Part shown: one piece after another, positions 1-7,809 of the stretch | Layout of the letters: every line of letters begins with the position of its first letter | Numbering within the stretch: position 1 is the stretch's first letter | Assembly: GCF_014698825.1 (NCBI RefSeq) | Contig: NZ_JACJTT010000047.1 | Location: forward strand, 1 to 42,123 | From: Richelia sinica FACHB-800 | Lineage (GTDB): Bacteria; Cyanobacteriota; Cyanobacteriia; Cyanobacteriales; Nostocaceae | DNA length: 42,123 nt | Direction of reading: 5' to 3' | Position numbers and translations under genes: made by a program | Notes under the pieces: generated by a model | Told to the model about the DNA's origin: nothing | Databases searched by the model: none | Seen by the model: only the letters and a program-made list of their open reading frames with translations

Positions 1-87
<87 letters not shown>

Positions 88-245
88 TAAGTTTGCTTTT
101 AGCTCTTCGACTGCTTTTCAACCTCAGTCAAGGTTATTTTCTTTACTTGACGCAGGGTCTTGTTGTATACTGGCTTTCAAACTATAATATTTTCAAGGTT
201 CGGTGCGCTTCCAGCGTCGCTTCTTTTCGCTTCGCTCTCAGGCAC
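88..245 (-). other. rRNA operon leader
   Basis: This is the stretch between the predicted rrn transcription start (about 245) and the 16S 5' end. On the minus strand it is rich in GCGAAGCG/AGCGACGCT-type short inverted repeats (about 190-240), then has a GAACCTTGAAAA segment. Such leaders normally pair with the 16S 3' flank to form the RNase III processing stem, and they carry antitermination signals. The partner flank is outside the window, so this role is inferred. Reading frames across it look like chance. Confidence 0.6.
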
Positions 246-251
246 TTAATT

Positions 252-280
252 AATATAGCGAACCTCCTTTCCTATGTCAA
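252..280 (-). promoter_or_regulatory. rRNA operon promoter (-35/-10)
   Basis: On the minus strand a perfect TTGACA (-35, at 275-280) is followed by a 17-nt spacer and TATATT (-10, at 252-257). The consensus -35, optimal spacing and near-consensus -10 fit a strong housekeeping sigma-70/SigA promoter. The predicted start near 245 lies about 160 nt upstream of the mature 16S end, a normal leader length. A/T-rich sequence lies directly upstream (281-320), as expected for an UP element. Confidence 0.8.
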
Positions 281-392
281 CTCTTTTTTCTGGTTTTTTT
301 GGAAAAAATTTTTTCGTGGCTGAAAGCTGCTCACAATGCTGGGTTTAAGCAAAAATGGTTGAAGCATTGTGCGGTCTAAGGATGGATGAAGC

Positions 393-1262
393 GTGAATTT
401 TCAATCTGTAATAGCTGTATTGCATCAGTTTTGGAGTAACCAAGGCTGCTTGATTGCCCAACCTTACGATATGGAGAAGGGGGCAGGAACTAAGAATCCC
501 CACACTTTTTTAAGGGCATTGGGGCCGGAACCTTGGGCTGTGGCTTATGTGGAGCCTTGTCGTCGTCCAACGGATGGACGCTATGGTGAAAACCCAAATC
601 GTTTCCAGCATTATTATCAGTACCAAGTTTTGATTAAGCCTTCACCAGATAATATCCAAGAAATTTATCTTGATTCTTTAAGAGCGTTGGGTATTCGTCC
701 TGAAGACCACGATATCCGGTTTGTGGAGGATAACTGGGAAGATGCGACGGTGGGTGCTTGGGGTACTGGTTGGGAAGTTTGGTTAGATGGGATGGAAATT
801 ACTCAATTTACCTACTTCCAGCAGTGTGGGGGTATTGATTGCCGTCCGGTGTCAATTGAGATTACTTATGGATTAGAGCGTCTAGCCATGTATCTGCAAG
901 AGGTAGAGGCAATTACCAAGATTCAATGGACAGACAATATTACCTATGGTGAGATTTTTCTGCAAAATGAGATTGAGCAGAGTACCTATAATTTTGAAGC
1001 GTCAAATCCAGAGTTGTTGTTGACGCTGTTCAATTTATACGAGCAGGAAGCTAACCAGTTATCGGAACGGGGACTAGTTTTACCTAGTTTGGACTATGTT
1101 TTGAAGTGTTCACATATGTTCAATTTGCTGGATGCTAGAGGAGTAATTTCTGTGACGGAAAGAACTCGTTACATTGGTAGAATTCGGCATTTGGCAAGAC
1201 GGGTAGCACAGTTATATGTGGAACAAAGGGAAAAGTTAGGATTTCCTTTGCTCAAAAATTGA
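393..1262 (+). CDS. glyQ: Glycyl-tRNA synthetase alpha subunit
   Basis: Catalytic subunit of the bacterial alpha2beta2-type glycyl-tRNA synthetase, which charges tRNA-Gly with glycine in the cytoplasm. The 289-residue product has the usual family length. It opens with the signature [17 protein letters not shown] and continues with [11 protein letters not shown], an [17 protein letters not shown] class II core block and [11 protein letters not shown]. The start is GTG at 393; a GGATGG Shine-Dalgarno-like stretch lies about 8 nt upstream. The beta subunit (glyS) is not in this window; in cyanobacteria glyQ and glyS are often unlinked. The gene is divergent from the rRNA operon. No T-box leader is visible upstream. 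Confidence 0.97.
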   Translation: MNFQSVIAVLHQFWSNQGCLIAQPYDMEKGAGTKNPHTFLRALGPEPWAVAYVEPCRRPTDGRYGENPNRFQHYYQYQVLIKPSPDNIQEIYLDSLRALGIRPEDHDIRFVEDNWEDATVGAWGTGWEVWLDGMEITQFTYFQQCGGIDCRPVSIEITYGLERLAMYLQEVEAITKIQWTDNITYGEIFLQNEIEQSTYNFEASNPELLLTLFNLYEQEANQLSERGLVLPSLDYVLKCSHMFNLLDARGVISVTERTRYIGRIRHLARRVAQLYVEQREKLGFPLLKN

Positions 1263-1352
1263 AAACTATTGAGGATGCAAGGTATCTAAAATGTATTCGT
1301 TATCAGGTTGAGCCTGGTAACGATTTTGCTTGTTGGAAGAGTTGGATAAAAT

Positions 1353-1841
1353 ATGGTGAACAACATTAAAGAGTTTTTAGAACCTCTAGCTGCTTGGTTT
1401 CGTGCATTGGGGATTCCAGAACCAATTGTGCATTGGGGACACCCAATGATGATGGGTATTGTCATTTTTGTCATGGGGACTTTTGTAGGTATTGCTGGTT
1501 GGCGTGGCAAGTTGTTGGAGGGTACAGATAAGGACGCAGCAATTCAAAGCCGAGGTGCCCACAGAATACTTGCTCCTTGGATGTTTATTTTCTTGGCGGG
1601 TGGTTACACTGGTGGGGTTTTATCGCTGGTGATGCAGCATCAACCATTGTTTGAAAGTCCTCATTTTTGGACTGGTTCGATTGTGTTGATTTTGCTATTA
1701 GTCAATGGTGTGATTTCTCTGAGTGGATTTTTTGGAGATAAAAAGCCGTTACGGGCTGTTCATGCTTACTTAGGGACAGCAGCCTTGGGATTGTTGTTTG
1801 TTCATGCTTTATTAGGTTTTAATTTGGGCTTATCTCTATAA
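1353..1841 (+). CDS. DUF4079 family integral membrane protein
   Basis: A 162-residue membrane protein conserved in cyanobacteria and plastid lineages, with no established function. Four hydrophobic helices are visible at about residues 27-50, 70-95, 104-126 and 137-158. Histidines sit at or near the beginning of each helix (H27/H30, H70, H104, H137) with another at H151. That arrangement resembles four-helix haem proteins such as cytochrome b561; the haem idea is my inference. It follows glyQ by 90 nt on the same strand and precedes comEC. There is no signal peptide beyond the first helix. Confidence 0.8.
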   Translation: MVNNIKEFLEPLAAWFRALGIPEPIVHWGHPMMMGIVIFVMGTFVGIAGWRGKLLEGTDKDAAIQSRGAHRILAPWMFIFLAGGYTGGVLSLVMQHQPLFESPHFWTGSIVLILLLVNGVISLSGFFGDKKPLRAVHAYLGTAALGLLFVHALLGFNLGLSL

Positions 1842-1846
1842 TGCTG

Positions 1847-1966
1847 CTATTGCCAAAGCCAAAGTGGACAAGATATTGTGAGCCAAACTGGTTGAGTAGG
1901 TTAAATATGCTTAAAATGCCCATAGGCTTTATCTTGTAATTTCTGCACTGGGTGCTTTGGCAATAG
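1847..1966. repeat. Long nested inverted repeat between DUF4079 gene and comEC
   Basis: Perfect 13-bp arms CTATTGCCAAAGC (1847-1859) and GCTTTGGCAATAG (1954-1966) enclose a second perfect pair, ACAAGATA (1868-1875) and TATCTTGT (1930-1937), and a third, AGCC (1881-1884) and GGCT (1925-1928). The whole 120 nt can fold into one long interrupted hairpin filling almost all of the 131-nt spacer. It could be a small non-autonomous mobile element or an RNA structure. No target-site duplication was noticed. Confidence 0.7.
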
Positions 1967-1972
1967 GGTTTT

Positions 1973-4324
1973 ATGATGCAGGTGAGTGGGGTAATTGTTT
2001 GTCTTAGCTATATTCTAGGTTTATTGTTGACGGCAGTTCCTGGTGGTGGTGCTGGGATTTTCGGTTTGGGAATAGTAGGGGCTGTTTTTTTTCGTCGAGT
2101 GTATAGAAATTGGTGGTTGAGTTCTCAGAGGCAGAAAGCTACAGGTGCTACGAAGACATTGGCAAATAGCTGGCAAAATACTCCCGATCCCAGAGTGTGG
2201 ATAGTAGCTGGTTTAGTAGGTTTATTGGCAACTTTTTATTTTCAATGGCGATTACCTCAACCAGAAGTTAAGGACATTAGTAAGTTTGTTGTAGATGGCA
2301 ATAAAAGTCGTCAAGAGCAATTGGTGATTGTACGTGGTGAAGTAGCTAGCCATCCAAGGATGACTCGTAGTCAGAAGGGACAGTTTTGGTTAAAGGTAAC
2401 GCAGCTAGATGAGGTCAAAAATGAGCAAGGTCAAGTACCCAAAAAAGGGGTTTCAGGCAAGTTATATGTAACTGTACCGATTCTCCAAGCGACTGGTTTA
2501 TATTCTGGTCAACAGATTCAAGTGACTGGAGTGTTGTATAAACCTAAGGCAGCTTCTAATCCTGGTGGTTTTGATTTTCAGAAATATCTGCAACAGGAAG
2601 GGACATTTGCGGGGTTGGCTGGACAGCAAGTGAGTGTTGTAGATGAAGAAAGGCCTTGGGGATGGTGGCAGGTTAGAGAGATAATTGTGCGATCGCAAGT
2701 GAGATTTTTGGGTGTACCAGAAGGGCCTCTCGTCAGTGCGATGGTTTTGGGTAGTAAGGCTGTTGATTTACCCTATGATGTCCGTGATTTATTTGTGAAG
2801 GCTGGATTAGCTCATGCTTTGGCAGCTTCTGGGTTTCAAACTTCTCTAATTTTGGGAGTGATATTACAACTGACAAAGCGAGCAAAAAAGGTTACGCAAA
2901 TTAGTTTAGGTAGTTTAGGTTTAATTACTTTTTTATGTTTAACTGGGTTCCAGCCTGCGGTTCTTAGGGCTGTGATTATGGGTTTTGCAGCTTTAGTAGG
3001 GTTGGCTTTGGAGAGAAGGATACAGCAATTAGGGTCTTTGCTGTTAGCGGCAACTATATTGTTAGTGGTTAATCCTTTGTGGATTTGGGATTTAGGCTTT
3101 CAATTGAGTTTTTTGGCAACTTTGGGGTTAATTACCACTGTCTCACCAATTACAAAGCGGTTAGATTGGATACCACCTTTATTAGCTGGCGCGATCGCTG
3201 TTCCTTTGGCAGCAACTATTTGGACTCTACCTTTACAACTTTTCACTTTTGGAGTTGTGCCAACTTATAGTTTGCCACTCAATATTATTTCTACACCACT
3301 AATTTCTCTAATTAGTTTGGGTGGGATGGTTAGTGCTTTGGCTAGCTTAATTTTGCCGAGTGCAGGTAGTACACTTGCTAGTTTTTTATATTATCCAACA
3401 CATTGGTTAATTCAGTTGGTAGATTTTTTTGGTGGTCTGCCAGGTAATGCAGTTGTTGTTGGTAGTATTGCCACTTGGCAGATGTTAACTATTTATAGCT
3501 TGATTATTTTATCTTGGCTCATTAAGTGGTGGCAAAAACGTTGGTTTTTAGCAGGCTTTATTTCTATTGTTGTAGTATTAATACCGTTTTGGCATTCTGC
3601 TACCAACTTATTGAGAATTACATTATTAGCAACCAGAACAGAACCTGTAGTAGTAGTGCAAATCAGAGGAAATAATACTCTAATTAATAGTGGAGATGAA
3701 GGAACAGGCAGATTTACAGTTGTACCATTTTTACAACAACAGGGTATTAATAAAATTGATTGGGCAATAGCTAGTAAATTTCCGGGTAATGAAAGTGATG
3801 GTTGGTTAAATATACTGCAAAATATCAATATTAAAAACTTTTATCACGCTGTTAATTCATTAGATAATGAACTAGAAACGCAGATTATTCAAAAAGAGTT
3901 GCAAAATCGTCAAGGAAGTTATCAACCATTAACGATCAAACAGGCTGTAGAGGTTGGTTCTACGATGGTGGAAGTGATTAATGACCAATTACCAATTTTA
4001 AAATTGCAAATTTTTGATCAAACTTGGTTATTTGTGGGCAGAATTCAAGGGCAAGAAATTGCAGAGTTATTAAAAACAGGTGATTTATCTCCACCTCAGG
4101 TTTTGTGGTGTCCACCAGAATCATTGCTTGATTTAGTTGTAGCCCTAAAACCACAAGTAGCGATCGCACCATCTGGTGATTTAGATGCTAAAACTCTGTT
4201 TGCATTAGATAAAGTGCAAACACAGATTTTTTTGACTGGTAGAGACGGAGCAATACAATGGACACCAGAGGGAAATTTTGAAACTTTTATGCAGTCCACC
4301 GAAAATCAATCTTCGTTTTTCTAG
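1973..4324 (+). CDS. comEC: ComEC/Rec2-type competence membrane protein
   Basis: Homologue of the inner-membrane channel that carries single-stranded DNA into the cytoplasm during natural transformation. The 783-residue product has the family layout. It starts with N-terminal membrane helices and an OB-like DUF4131 region (about 70-240, with VIVRGEV and GQQIQVTGVLYKP). The polytopic Competence domain follows (about 250-540, with GLAHALAASGFQ and FQPAVLRAVIMG). The C-terminal region (about 555-775) is metallo-beta-lactamase-like. That last domain keeps the fold pattern (VVPFLQQQGINKIDWAIAS) but lacks the HxHxDH metal ligands: where other family members have a SHPDADH-type motif, this protein has SKFPGNESDG. 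ATG at 1973 is chosen; ATG at 1976 is equally possible. Cyanobacterial ComEC proteins are diverse, so the role in DNA uptake is probable rather than shown. Confidence 0.9.
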   Translation: MMQVSGVIVCLSYILGLLLTAVPGGGAGIFGLGIVGAVFFRRVYRNWWLSSQRQKATGATKTLANSWQNTPDPRVWIVAGLVGLLATFYFQWRLPQPEVKDISKFVVDGNKSRQEQLVIVRGEVASHPRMTRSQKGQFWLKVTQLDEVKNEQGQVPKKGVSGKLYVTVPILQATGLYSGQQIQVTGVLYKPKAASNPGGFDFQKYLQQEGTFAGLAGQQVSVVDEERPWGWWQVREIIVRSQVRFLGVPEGPLVSAMVLGSKAVDLPYDVRDLFVKAGLAHALAASGFQTSLILGVILQLTKRAKKVTQISLGSLGLITFLCLTGFQPAVLRAVIMGFAALVGLALERRIQQLGSLLLAATILLVVNPLWIWDLGFQLSFLATLGLITTVSPITKRLDWIPPLLAGAIAVPLAATIWTLPLQLFTFGVVPTYSLPLNIISTPLISLISLGGMVSALASLILPSAGSTLASFLYYPTHWLIQLVDFFGGLPGNAVVVGSIATWQMLTIYSLIILSWLIKWWQKRWFLAGFISIVVVLIPFWHSATNLLRITLLATRTEPVVVVQIRGNNTLINSGDEGTGRFTVVPFLQQQGINKIDWAIASKFPGNESDGWLNILQNINIKNFYHAVNSLDNELETQIIQKELQNRQGSYQPLTIKQAVEVGSTMVEVINDQLPILKLQIFDQTWLFVGRIQGQEIAELLKTGDLSPPQVLWCPPESLLDLVVALKPQVAIAPSGDLDAKTLFALDKVQTQIFLTGRDGAIQWTPEGNFETFMQSTENQSSFF

Positions 4325-4332
4325 GATTAATA

Positions 4333-4550
4333 ACTCAATCTTATTTGCCACCCATAAGATACAATCAATTGACACTCACCGTGCTAGAAGCAAGGAGATT
4401 CTTTGTTCACAGACCCAACTTGCTCAAGCAGGATTTCTCCAACCTGAGTAGAGGTCGAATCTCCCAAGGCTCAAAAATAGACACCTTGAAAGGGCTACTC
4501 CTAGTTATTTGTTTATTGAGTATAATATAGAACAAAATACTCAGTAAACA
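4333..4550 (+). ncRNA. Candidate structured RNA in comEC 3' spacer (unverified)
   Basis: No convincing gene lies between comEC and the convergent cyclophilin gene, but the sequence is rich in pairing potential. ACTCAAT (4334-4340) can close with ATTGAGT (4515-4521), giving a domain of about 188 nt. Inside it, GGAGATTC (4394-4401) pairs with GAATCTCC (4457-4464), and CAGG/CCTG forms a smaller hairpin. An exclusive alternative is the 14-bp hairpin 4510-4523/4537-4550. A 6S-like size is noted, but I could not match the sequence to 6S or any other known RNA. It may be only the comEC 3' UTR. Confidence 0.25.
4510..4550 (+). terminator. Hairpin downstream of comEC
   Basis: A 14-bp inverted repeat with one G-T wobble: arms at 4510-4523 and 4537-4550 around a 13-nt A-rich loop. 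It lies about 190 nt after the comEC stop and 11 nt before a second, GC-rich hairpin. The two together probably stop transcription from the left. No U-tract follows this first hairpin. Confidence 0.45.
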
Positions 4551-4561
4551 TGCTATAAATA

Positions 4562-4583
4562 AAAGGCGGGAGTCCCCGCCTTT
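4562..4583. terminator. GC-rich terminator-like hairpin
   Basis: Perfect 9-bp stem AAAGGCGGG/CCCGCCTTT with the four-base loop AGTC. The A-rich side on one strand and T-rich side on the other (TTTCAATT follows on the plus strand) give a typical bidirectional Rho-independent terminator. It lies in the convergent spacer between comEC (+) and the cyclophilin gene (-). Confidence 0.75.
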
Positions 4584-4684
4584 CAATTAACCACATATAG
4601 TAGGTCTGTAGCCATATTAATTTTTACATGGATAATTTCTATGTTCGTGACAAATATGTGTCAAAGTTATGAAATTTAATTGAT

Positions 4685-4720
4685 AGACTTAGGGTTTAGC
4701 ATTGCTAAACCCTTTGGTCT
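4685..4720. terminator. Hairpin downstream of the cyclophilin gene
   Basis: A 10-bp perfect stem AGGGTTTAGC/GCTAAACCCT (4691-4700 and 4704-4713) with a 3-nt loop, extended by AGAC (4685-4688) pairing with GTCT (4717-4720). It lies about 50 nt beyond the stop of the leftward cyclophilin gene, so it could terminate that transcript. No long T-tract follows on the minus strand. The motif could also be a dispersed repeat. Confidence 0.5.
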
Positions 4721-4770
4721 TAATGAGGTAGCGATCGCTCTCAAGTCCCCCTTGTTCTACCTACAATTAC

Positions 4771-5877
4771 TTATGCTGCTTTTGGTTTGACCAAATTTTC
4801 AATACCTTGAACAACGGTAGCAGATTCAATTTTGTCACCTGCTTTGAGTGTATCCAAAATCTCTTTGCCTTCTGTTAAATAGCCAAACACAGCATAACGA
4901 CCATCTAAAAGATTGCGTCCTGCGGGGGTGAGTTCTGGTTCAAATAGGAAGAAGAACACTTGAGAAGAACCACCGTTCACATCGCTTTCAGGACGGGCTA
5001 AAGCTAATGCACCAAAGGAAGAAAAAGGTAGAACAGGCATATCTAAATAACGGCCTGCTTCTTCTAAGGTAATACCGTAGGTTGGTTCCTTATCTCCTTC
5101 TACCAAAATTTCTAAGGGAATAGCGCGGTATTTATTGGTTTTTGGATCAATAAACCCAACTTCTTTACCAACAGGGTCTCCAGTTTGCAGTACGTAGGAT
5201 TCTTCAGAACGGGTAAATTCTAGACCATTGTAAAAACCACGGTTCACTAAATCCACAAAGTTACCAGCGGTGACAGGGGCGCTATAACCATCCACAACTA
5301 CGGTCAGATTACCTTTATTGGTTTTGATACCTATGGTGGCACGGCCTTTGAGTTGTGGTAAGTTGTTGTACTCAACTGGCACGGTAAAAGGAAATTCCTT
5401 CACCATTGATTCTTCTAGTAAACTCACAAGACTGAGCAACTTGCTTCTGCCTTGCAGCACTTGAGTTTTATCTTTAGTGTTAGCTACCTCCTGCAATGCA
5501 GTTACACCAGATTTTAATTCCGTTATCCAAGCTTCGGCTTGGGGTTGGCGTTCTTCAGGAACGCTTGCTAAGATTTTGGAGGGTTGTTCAAGAATCCTTG
5601 CAGCTTGGCTCAGGTCTTTAGAAACTGCACCCCAACGCTTATTAGCTCGCAGTTGATTAGAAATGTCTTCTAGACTAGCTTGCAGTTTTCTGACAGGTTG
5701 ATTATCGATAGGGAGTGCATACCTTAACAAAGCGTTGCCATCGGTAATTGCATTTCCAGATGGTAAGGCAGCATGGCTGGAGGGTGTCCACCCAGCTGTA
5801 CTGATGCCTAAGAATATTGTTACCAGCAGTATTACTTTAAGACTGTGGTTCAGCCAGGACTTTAATAAGTTAAACAT
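4771..5877 (-). CDS. CYP38-like cyclophilin-type peptidyl-prolyl isomerase
   Basis: Exported immunophilin with an N-terminal helical region (about 40-180) and a C-terminal cyclophilin-like domain (about 185-360), the arrangement of plant thylakoid-lumen CYP38/TLP40, which assists photosystem II assembly. A signal peptide is clear: a basic start, a VILLVTIFLGIS core and an A-x-A-like cleavage site near SSHAAL. Cyclophilin landmarks include TAGNFVDLVNRGFYNG, VLQTGDP and a FFFLFEP segment; the classical catalytic Arg/Trp context is only partly kept, as in CYP38. ATG at 5877 is preferred because it gives a compact signal peptide; an in-frame ATG at 5898 (seven residues longer) or TTG at 5901 is possible. 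It is divergent from efp. Lumen/periplasm localisation is inferred. Confidence 0.88.
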   Translation of the reverse strand: MFNLLKSWLNHSLKVILLVTIFLGISTAGWTPSSHAALPSGNAITDGNALLRYALPIDNQPVRKLQASLEDISNQLRANKRWGAVSKDLSQAARILEQPSKILASVPEERQPQAEAWITELKSGVTALQEVANTKDKTQVLQGRSKLLSLVSLLEESMVKEFPFTVPVEYNNLPQLKGRATIGIKTNKGNLTVVVDGYSAPVTAGNFVDLVNRGFYNGLEFTRSEESYVLQTGDPVGKEVGFIDPKTNKYRAIPLEILVEGDKEPTYGITLEEAGRYLDMPVLPFSSFGALALARPESDVNGGSSQVFFFLFEPELTPAGRNLLDGRYAVFGYLTEGKEILDTLKAGDKIESATVVQGIENLVKPKAA

Positions 5878-6072
5878 GGAATTTCTCAAATTCAGCATCA
5901 AAGAGTTGACTGGAAGTAACCCATCAATAATATTCCCACAGTAACAGTGCTGAGTGCTGAGTTATGAGTATAGCCCTTCATGTCTCAGAACTAATGACTG
6001 ATGACTAATGACTAATTACGACCTTTGAAGGGTACAATAAATGCCGATTGTCTTGCCAAATTTGTTATCTTC

Positions 6073-6630
6073 ATGATCTCTAGTAACGACTTTCGACCCG
6101 GTGTCTCTATTGTTTTAGATGGTTCTGTGTGGCGCGTAGTGGAATTTCTCCACGTGAAGCCAGGTAAAGGTTCTGCCTTTGTGAGAACTAAACTGAAAAA
6201 TGTCCAGAATGGGAACGTGGTAGAAAGAACGTTCCGTGCAGGGGAAACTGTACCACAAGCCAACTTAGAAAAAAGCACGATGCAACATACCTATAAAGAG
6301 GGCGAAGAGTTCGTCTTTATGGATATGGAAACCTATGAAGAAGGTAGATTAAGTGCTGCACAAATAGGCGATCGCGTCAAATACCTCAAGGAAGGTATGG
6401 AAGTCAACGTTATTCGTTGGGGTGATCAAGTTCTAGAAGTGGAATTGCCTAATTCTGTAGTGCTCGAAGTTGTGCAAACCGATCCAGGTGTCAAAGGTGA
6501 TACCGCTACTGGTGGTACTAAACCCGCAACTGTGGAAACTGGTGCAATTGTGATGGTTCCCTTGTTTATTTCTCAAGGTGAGCGGATCAAAATCGATACC
6601 AGAGAAGATAAATATTTAGGCAGGGAATAA
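6073..6630 (+). CDS. efp: Translation elongation factor P
   Basis: Elongation factor P binds stalled ribosomes between the P and E sites and promotes peptide-bond formation at polyproline stretches. The 185-residue product shows all three domains: a KOW-like domain with [15 protein letters not shown] (loop lysine of the EF-P tip), then TYEEGRLSA, and the C-terminal signature with [24 protein letters not shown] at 6073 matches the family start ([10 protein letters not shown]); an upstream in-frame ATG at 6025 would add 16 atypical residues. Modification enzymes for the tip lysine were not seen here. It is followed 198 nt downstream by accB, a neighbourhood common in cyanobacteria. Confidence 0.96.
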   Translation: MISSNDFRPGVSIVLDGSVWRVVEFLHVKPGKGSAFVRTKLKNVQNGNVVERTFRAGETVPQANLEKSTMQHTYKEGEEFVFMDMETYEEGRLSAAQIGDRVKYLKEGMEVNVIRWGDQVLEVELPNSVVLEVVQTDPGVKGDTATGGTKPATVETGAIVMVPLFISQGERIKIDTREDKYLGRE

Positions 6631-6745
6631 TTTTCATCGCGGCTACCAACCTGGAATGGCGAGGATTGTTTGTGATTGAGGATAAAGGCGTAAGTCAAAC
6701 CCTTGAAACCACAATCCAAAACCACAAATCTCCAATTGGTACTCC

Positions 6746-6780
6746 GATTTCAATCCCTTTTCATGAGGGATTATATCCCT
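6746..6780. repeat. Solitary CRISPR-repeat-like hairpin
   Basis: Within the 198-nt efp-accB spacer, TTTCAATCCCT is followed by a short loop and AGGGATT, giving a 7-bp perfect stem (6752-6758 with 6766-6772). The word TTTCAATCCC plus AGGGATT resembles the core of repeats common in cyanobacterial CRISPR arrays. Only one copy exists and no spacer-repeat periodicity follows, so it is not an array. Confidence 0.4.
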
Positions 6781-6828
6781 GCCACACATAAAATTTTCGT
6801 TTACGGTTAGGTCGAGGTAGAAAAAACT

Positions 6829-7350
6829 GTGCCATTGGACTTTAATGAAATCCGCCAACTACTGGCAACTATTGCACAAACAGATATTGCCGAAGTCACG
6901 CTCAAAAGTGATGATTTTGAGCTAACGGTTCGTAAAGCTGTAAGTTTTAGCAATCAAGCGCCTTTAGGCCAAGCAACGGTAAGTGGTGTGGTTAGTTCGG
7001 GATTGACATCGGTGTCACCACCAGGAAACCAATTACCAGATGCCAATCGTGTTGCCGAAAATGCAGGAGCATCAGCACCAGTCAATGCTCCTTCTCCCAT
7101 AGAACAGCGTTGGGTACAAGTACAGTCACCCATGGTGGGTACTTTTTATCGCGCACCAGCACCAGGAGAAGCACCATTTGTGGAAGTAGGCGATCGCGTC
7201 AAGGCAGGTCAAACGGTCTGTATTATTGAAGCGATGAAGCTGATGAACGAAATTGAAGCCGAAGTTTCTGGGCAAGTGATGGAAATTTTGGTGCAAAATG
7301 GCGAACCTGTAGAATATGGTCAACCTTTGATGAGAATTAACCCCGATTAA
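6829..7350 (+). CDS. accB: Acetyl-CoA carboxylase biotin carboxyl carrier protein
   Basis: Carries the biotin that shuttles carboxylate between biotin carboxylase and carboxyltransferase in the first committed step of fatty-acid synthesis. The 173-residue protein has an N-terminal helical segment (FNEIRQLLATIAQTDIAEV), a flexible Ala/Pro-rich linker (about 40-95) and a C-terminal biotinyl domain (about 97-173). The biotin-attachment motif EAMKLMNE puts biotin on K137. The start is GTG at 6829, preceded by a GAGGTAG ribosome-binding site with good spacing. The accC, accA and accD genes are not in this window, as usual for cyanobacteria, where acc genes are dispersed. Confidence 0.97.
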   Translation: MPLDFNEIRQLLATIAQTDIAEVTLKSDDFELTVRKAVSFSNQAPLGQATVSGVVSSGLTSVSPPGNQLPDANRVAENAGASAPVNAPSPIEQRWVQVQSPMVGTFYRAPAPGEAPFVEVGDRVKAGQTVCIIEAMKLMNEIEAEVSGQVMEILVQNGEPVEYGQPLMRINPD

Positions 7351-7412
7351 GTATTAATCTATATATGGAATGAGTCACTGTTAACTTTGTCCGTCCTTGT
7401 GGGTCAAACCTG

Positions 7413-7757
7413 ATGAAACAAACGTTGCCTGTACCACCAGAAGTAGTGCAACAAGTAGCTGAATACTTCAGTTTGTTAAGCGAGCCGATGCGTCTGCGGC
7501 TGCTGCACTTACTACGGGATGAAGAAAAATGTGTGCAAGAACTGGTAGAGGCAACACAAACGTCTCAGGCAAATGTGTCTAAGCACTTAAAGGTAATGTG
7601 GCAAGCAGGTATCCTGAGCCGCCGCAGTGAAGGAACATGTGCCTATTACCGGGTGGAAGACGAAATGATTTTTGAATTGTGTAATCGGGTTTGCGATCGC
7701 CTCGCCACAAGGTTAGAACAGCAAGCCCGTAACTTTAGGGTGCTAAACAAATCTTAG
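7413..7757 (+). CDS. ArsR/SmtB-family winged-helix regulator
   Basis: A 114-residue dimeric winged-helix DNA-binding protein of the ArsR/SmtB type. The domain fills the protein: LSEPMRLRLLHLLRDEEKCVQEL, recognition helix QTSQANVSKHLKVMWQAGIL, then the wing with RRSEGTCAYYRV. The SmtB alpha-3N site is reduced to one cysteine (C40), and the alpha-5 zinc ligands (DxHx10HxxE) are absent. Cysteines C76, C90 and C94 occur elsewhere. A thiol or redox signal, or a metalloid such as As(III), is therefore more plausible than zinc; this is inference. It follows accB by 62 nt on the same strand. Its target is unknown; no metal exporter is adjacent. Confidence 0.9.
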   Translation: MKQTLPVPPEVVQQVAEYFSLLSEPMRLRLLHLLRDEEKCVQELVEATQTSQANVSKHLKVMWQAGILSRRSEGTCAYYRVEDEMIFELCNRVCDRLATRLEQQARNFRVLNKS

Positions 7758-7809
7758 TCAGTTGTCAGTGGTTGTTCCTGGCGCAACTGACTAGAAAACC
7801 ACTGACTAA
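7754..7809. terminator. Interleaved inverted repeats in a convergent spacer
   Basis: Between the converging ArsR and GerMN genes, TAGTCAGTTG (7755-7764) pairs with CAACTGACTA (7784-7793). TCAGTGGTT (7765-7773) pairs with AACCACTGA (7797-7805). TTAGTCAGT (7754-7762) can also pair with ACTGACTAA (7801-7809). The helices are mutually exclusive or pseudoknot-like. It probably works as a bidirectional terminator, though no T-run is present. It overlaps both stop codons. Confidence 0.5.

Noticed and set aside
4441-4470. tRNA T-arm (GAGGTCGAATCTC)
   Set aside because: The loop lacks the TTC start and no D-arm, anticodon arm or acceptor stem could be built around it.
4345-4530. Possible 61-residue protein after comEC
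   Set aside because: No ribosome-binding site, no recognisable motif, and it ends inside a 14-bp hairpin; the region is better seen as UTR or RNA structure.
6746-6780. CRISPR array
   Set aside because: Only one repeat-like hairpin, no spacers of regular length and no cas genes.
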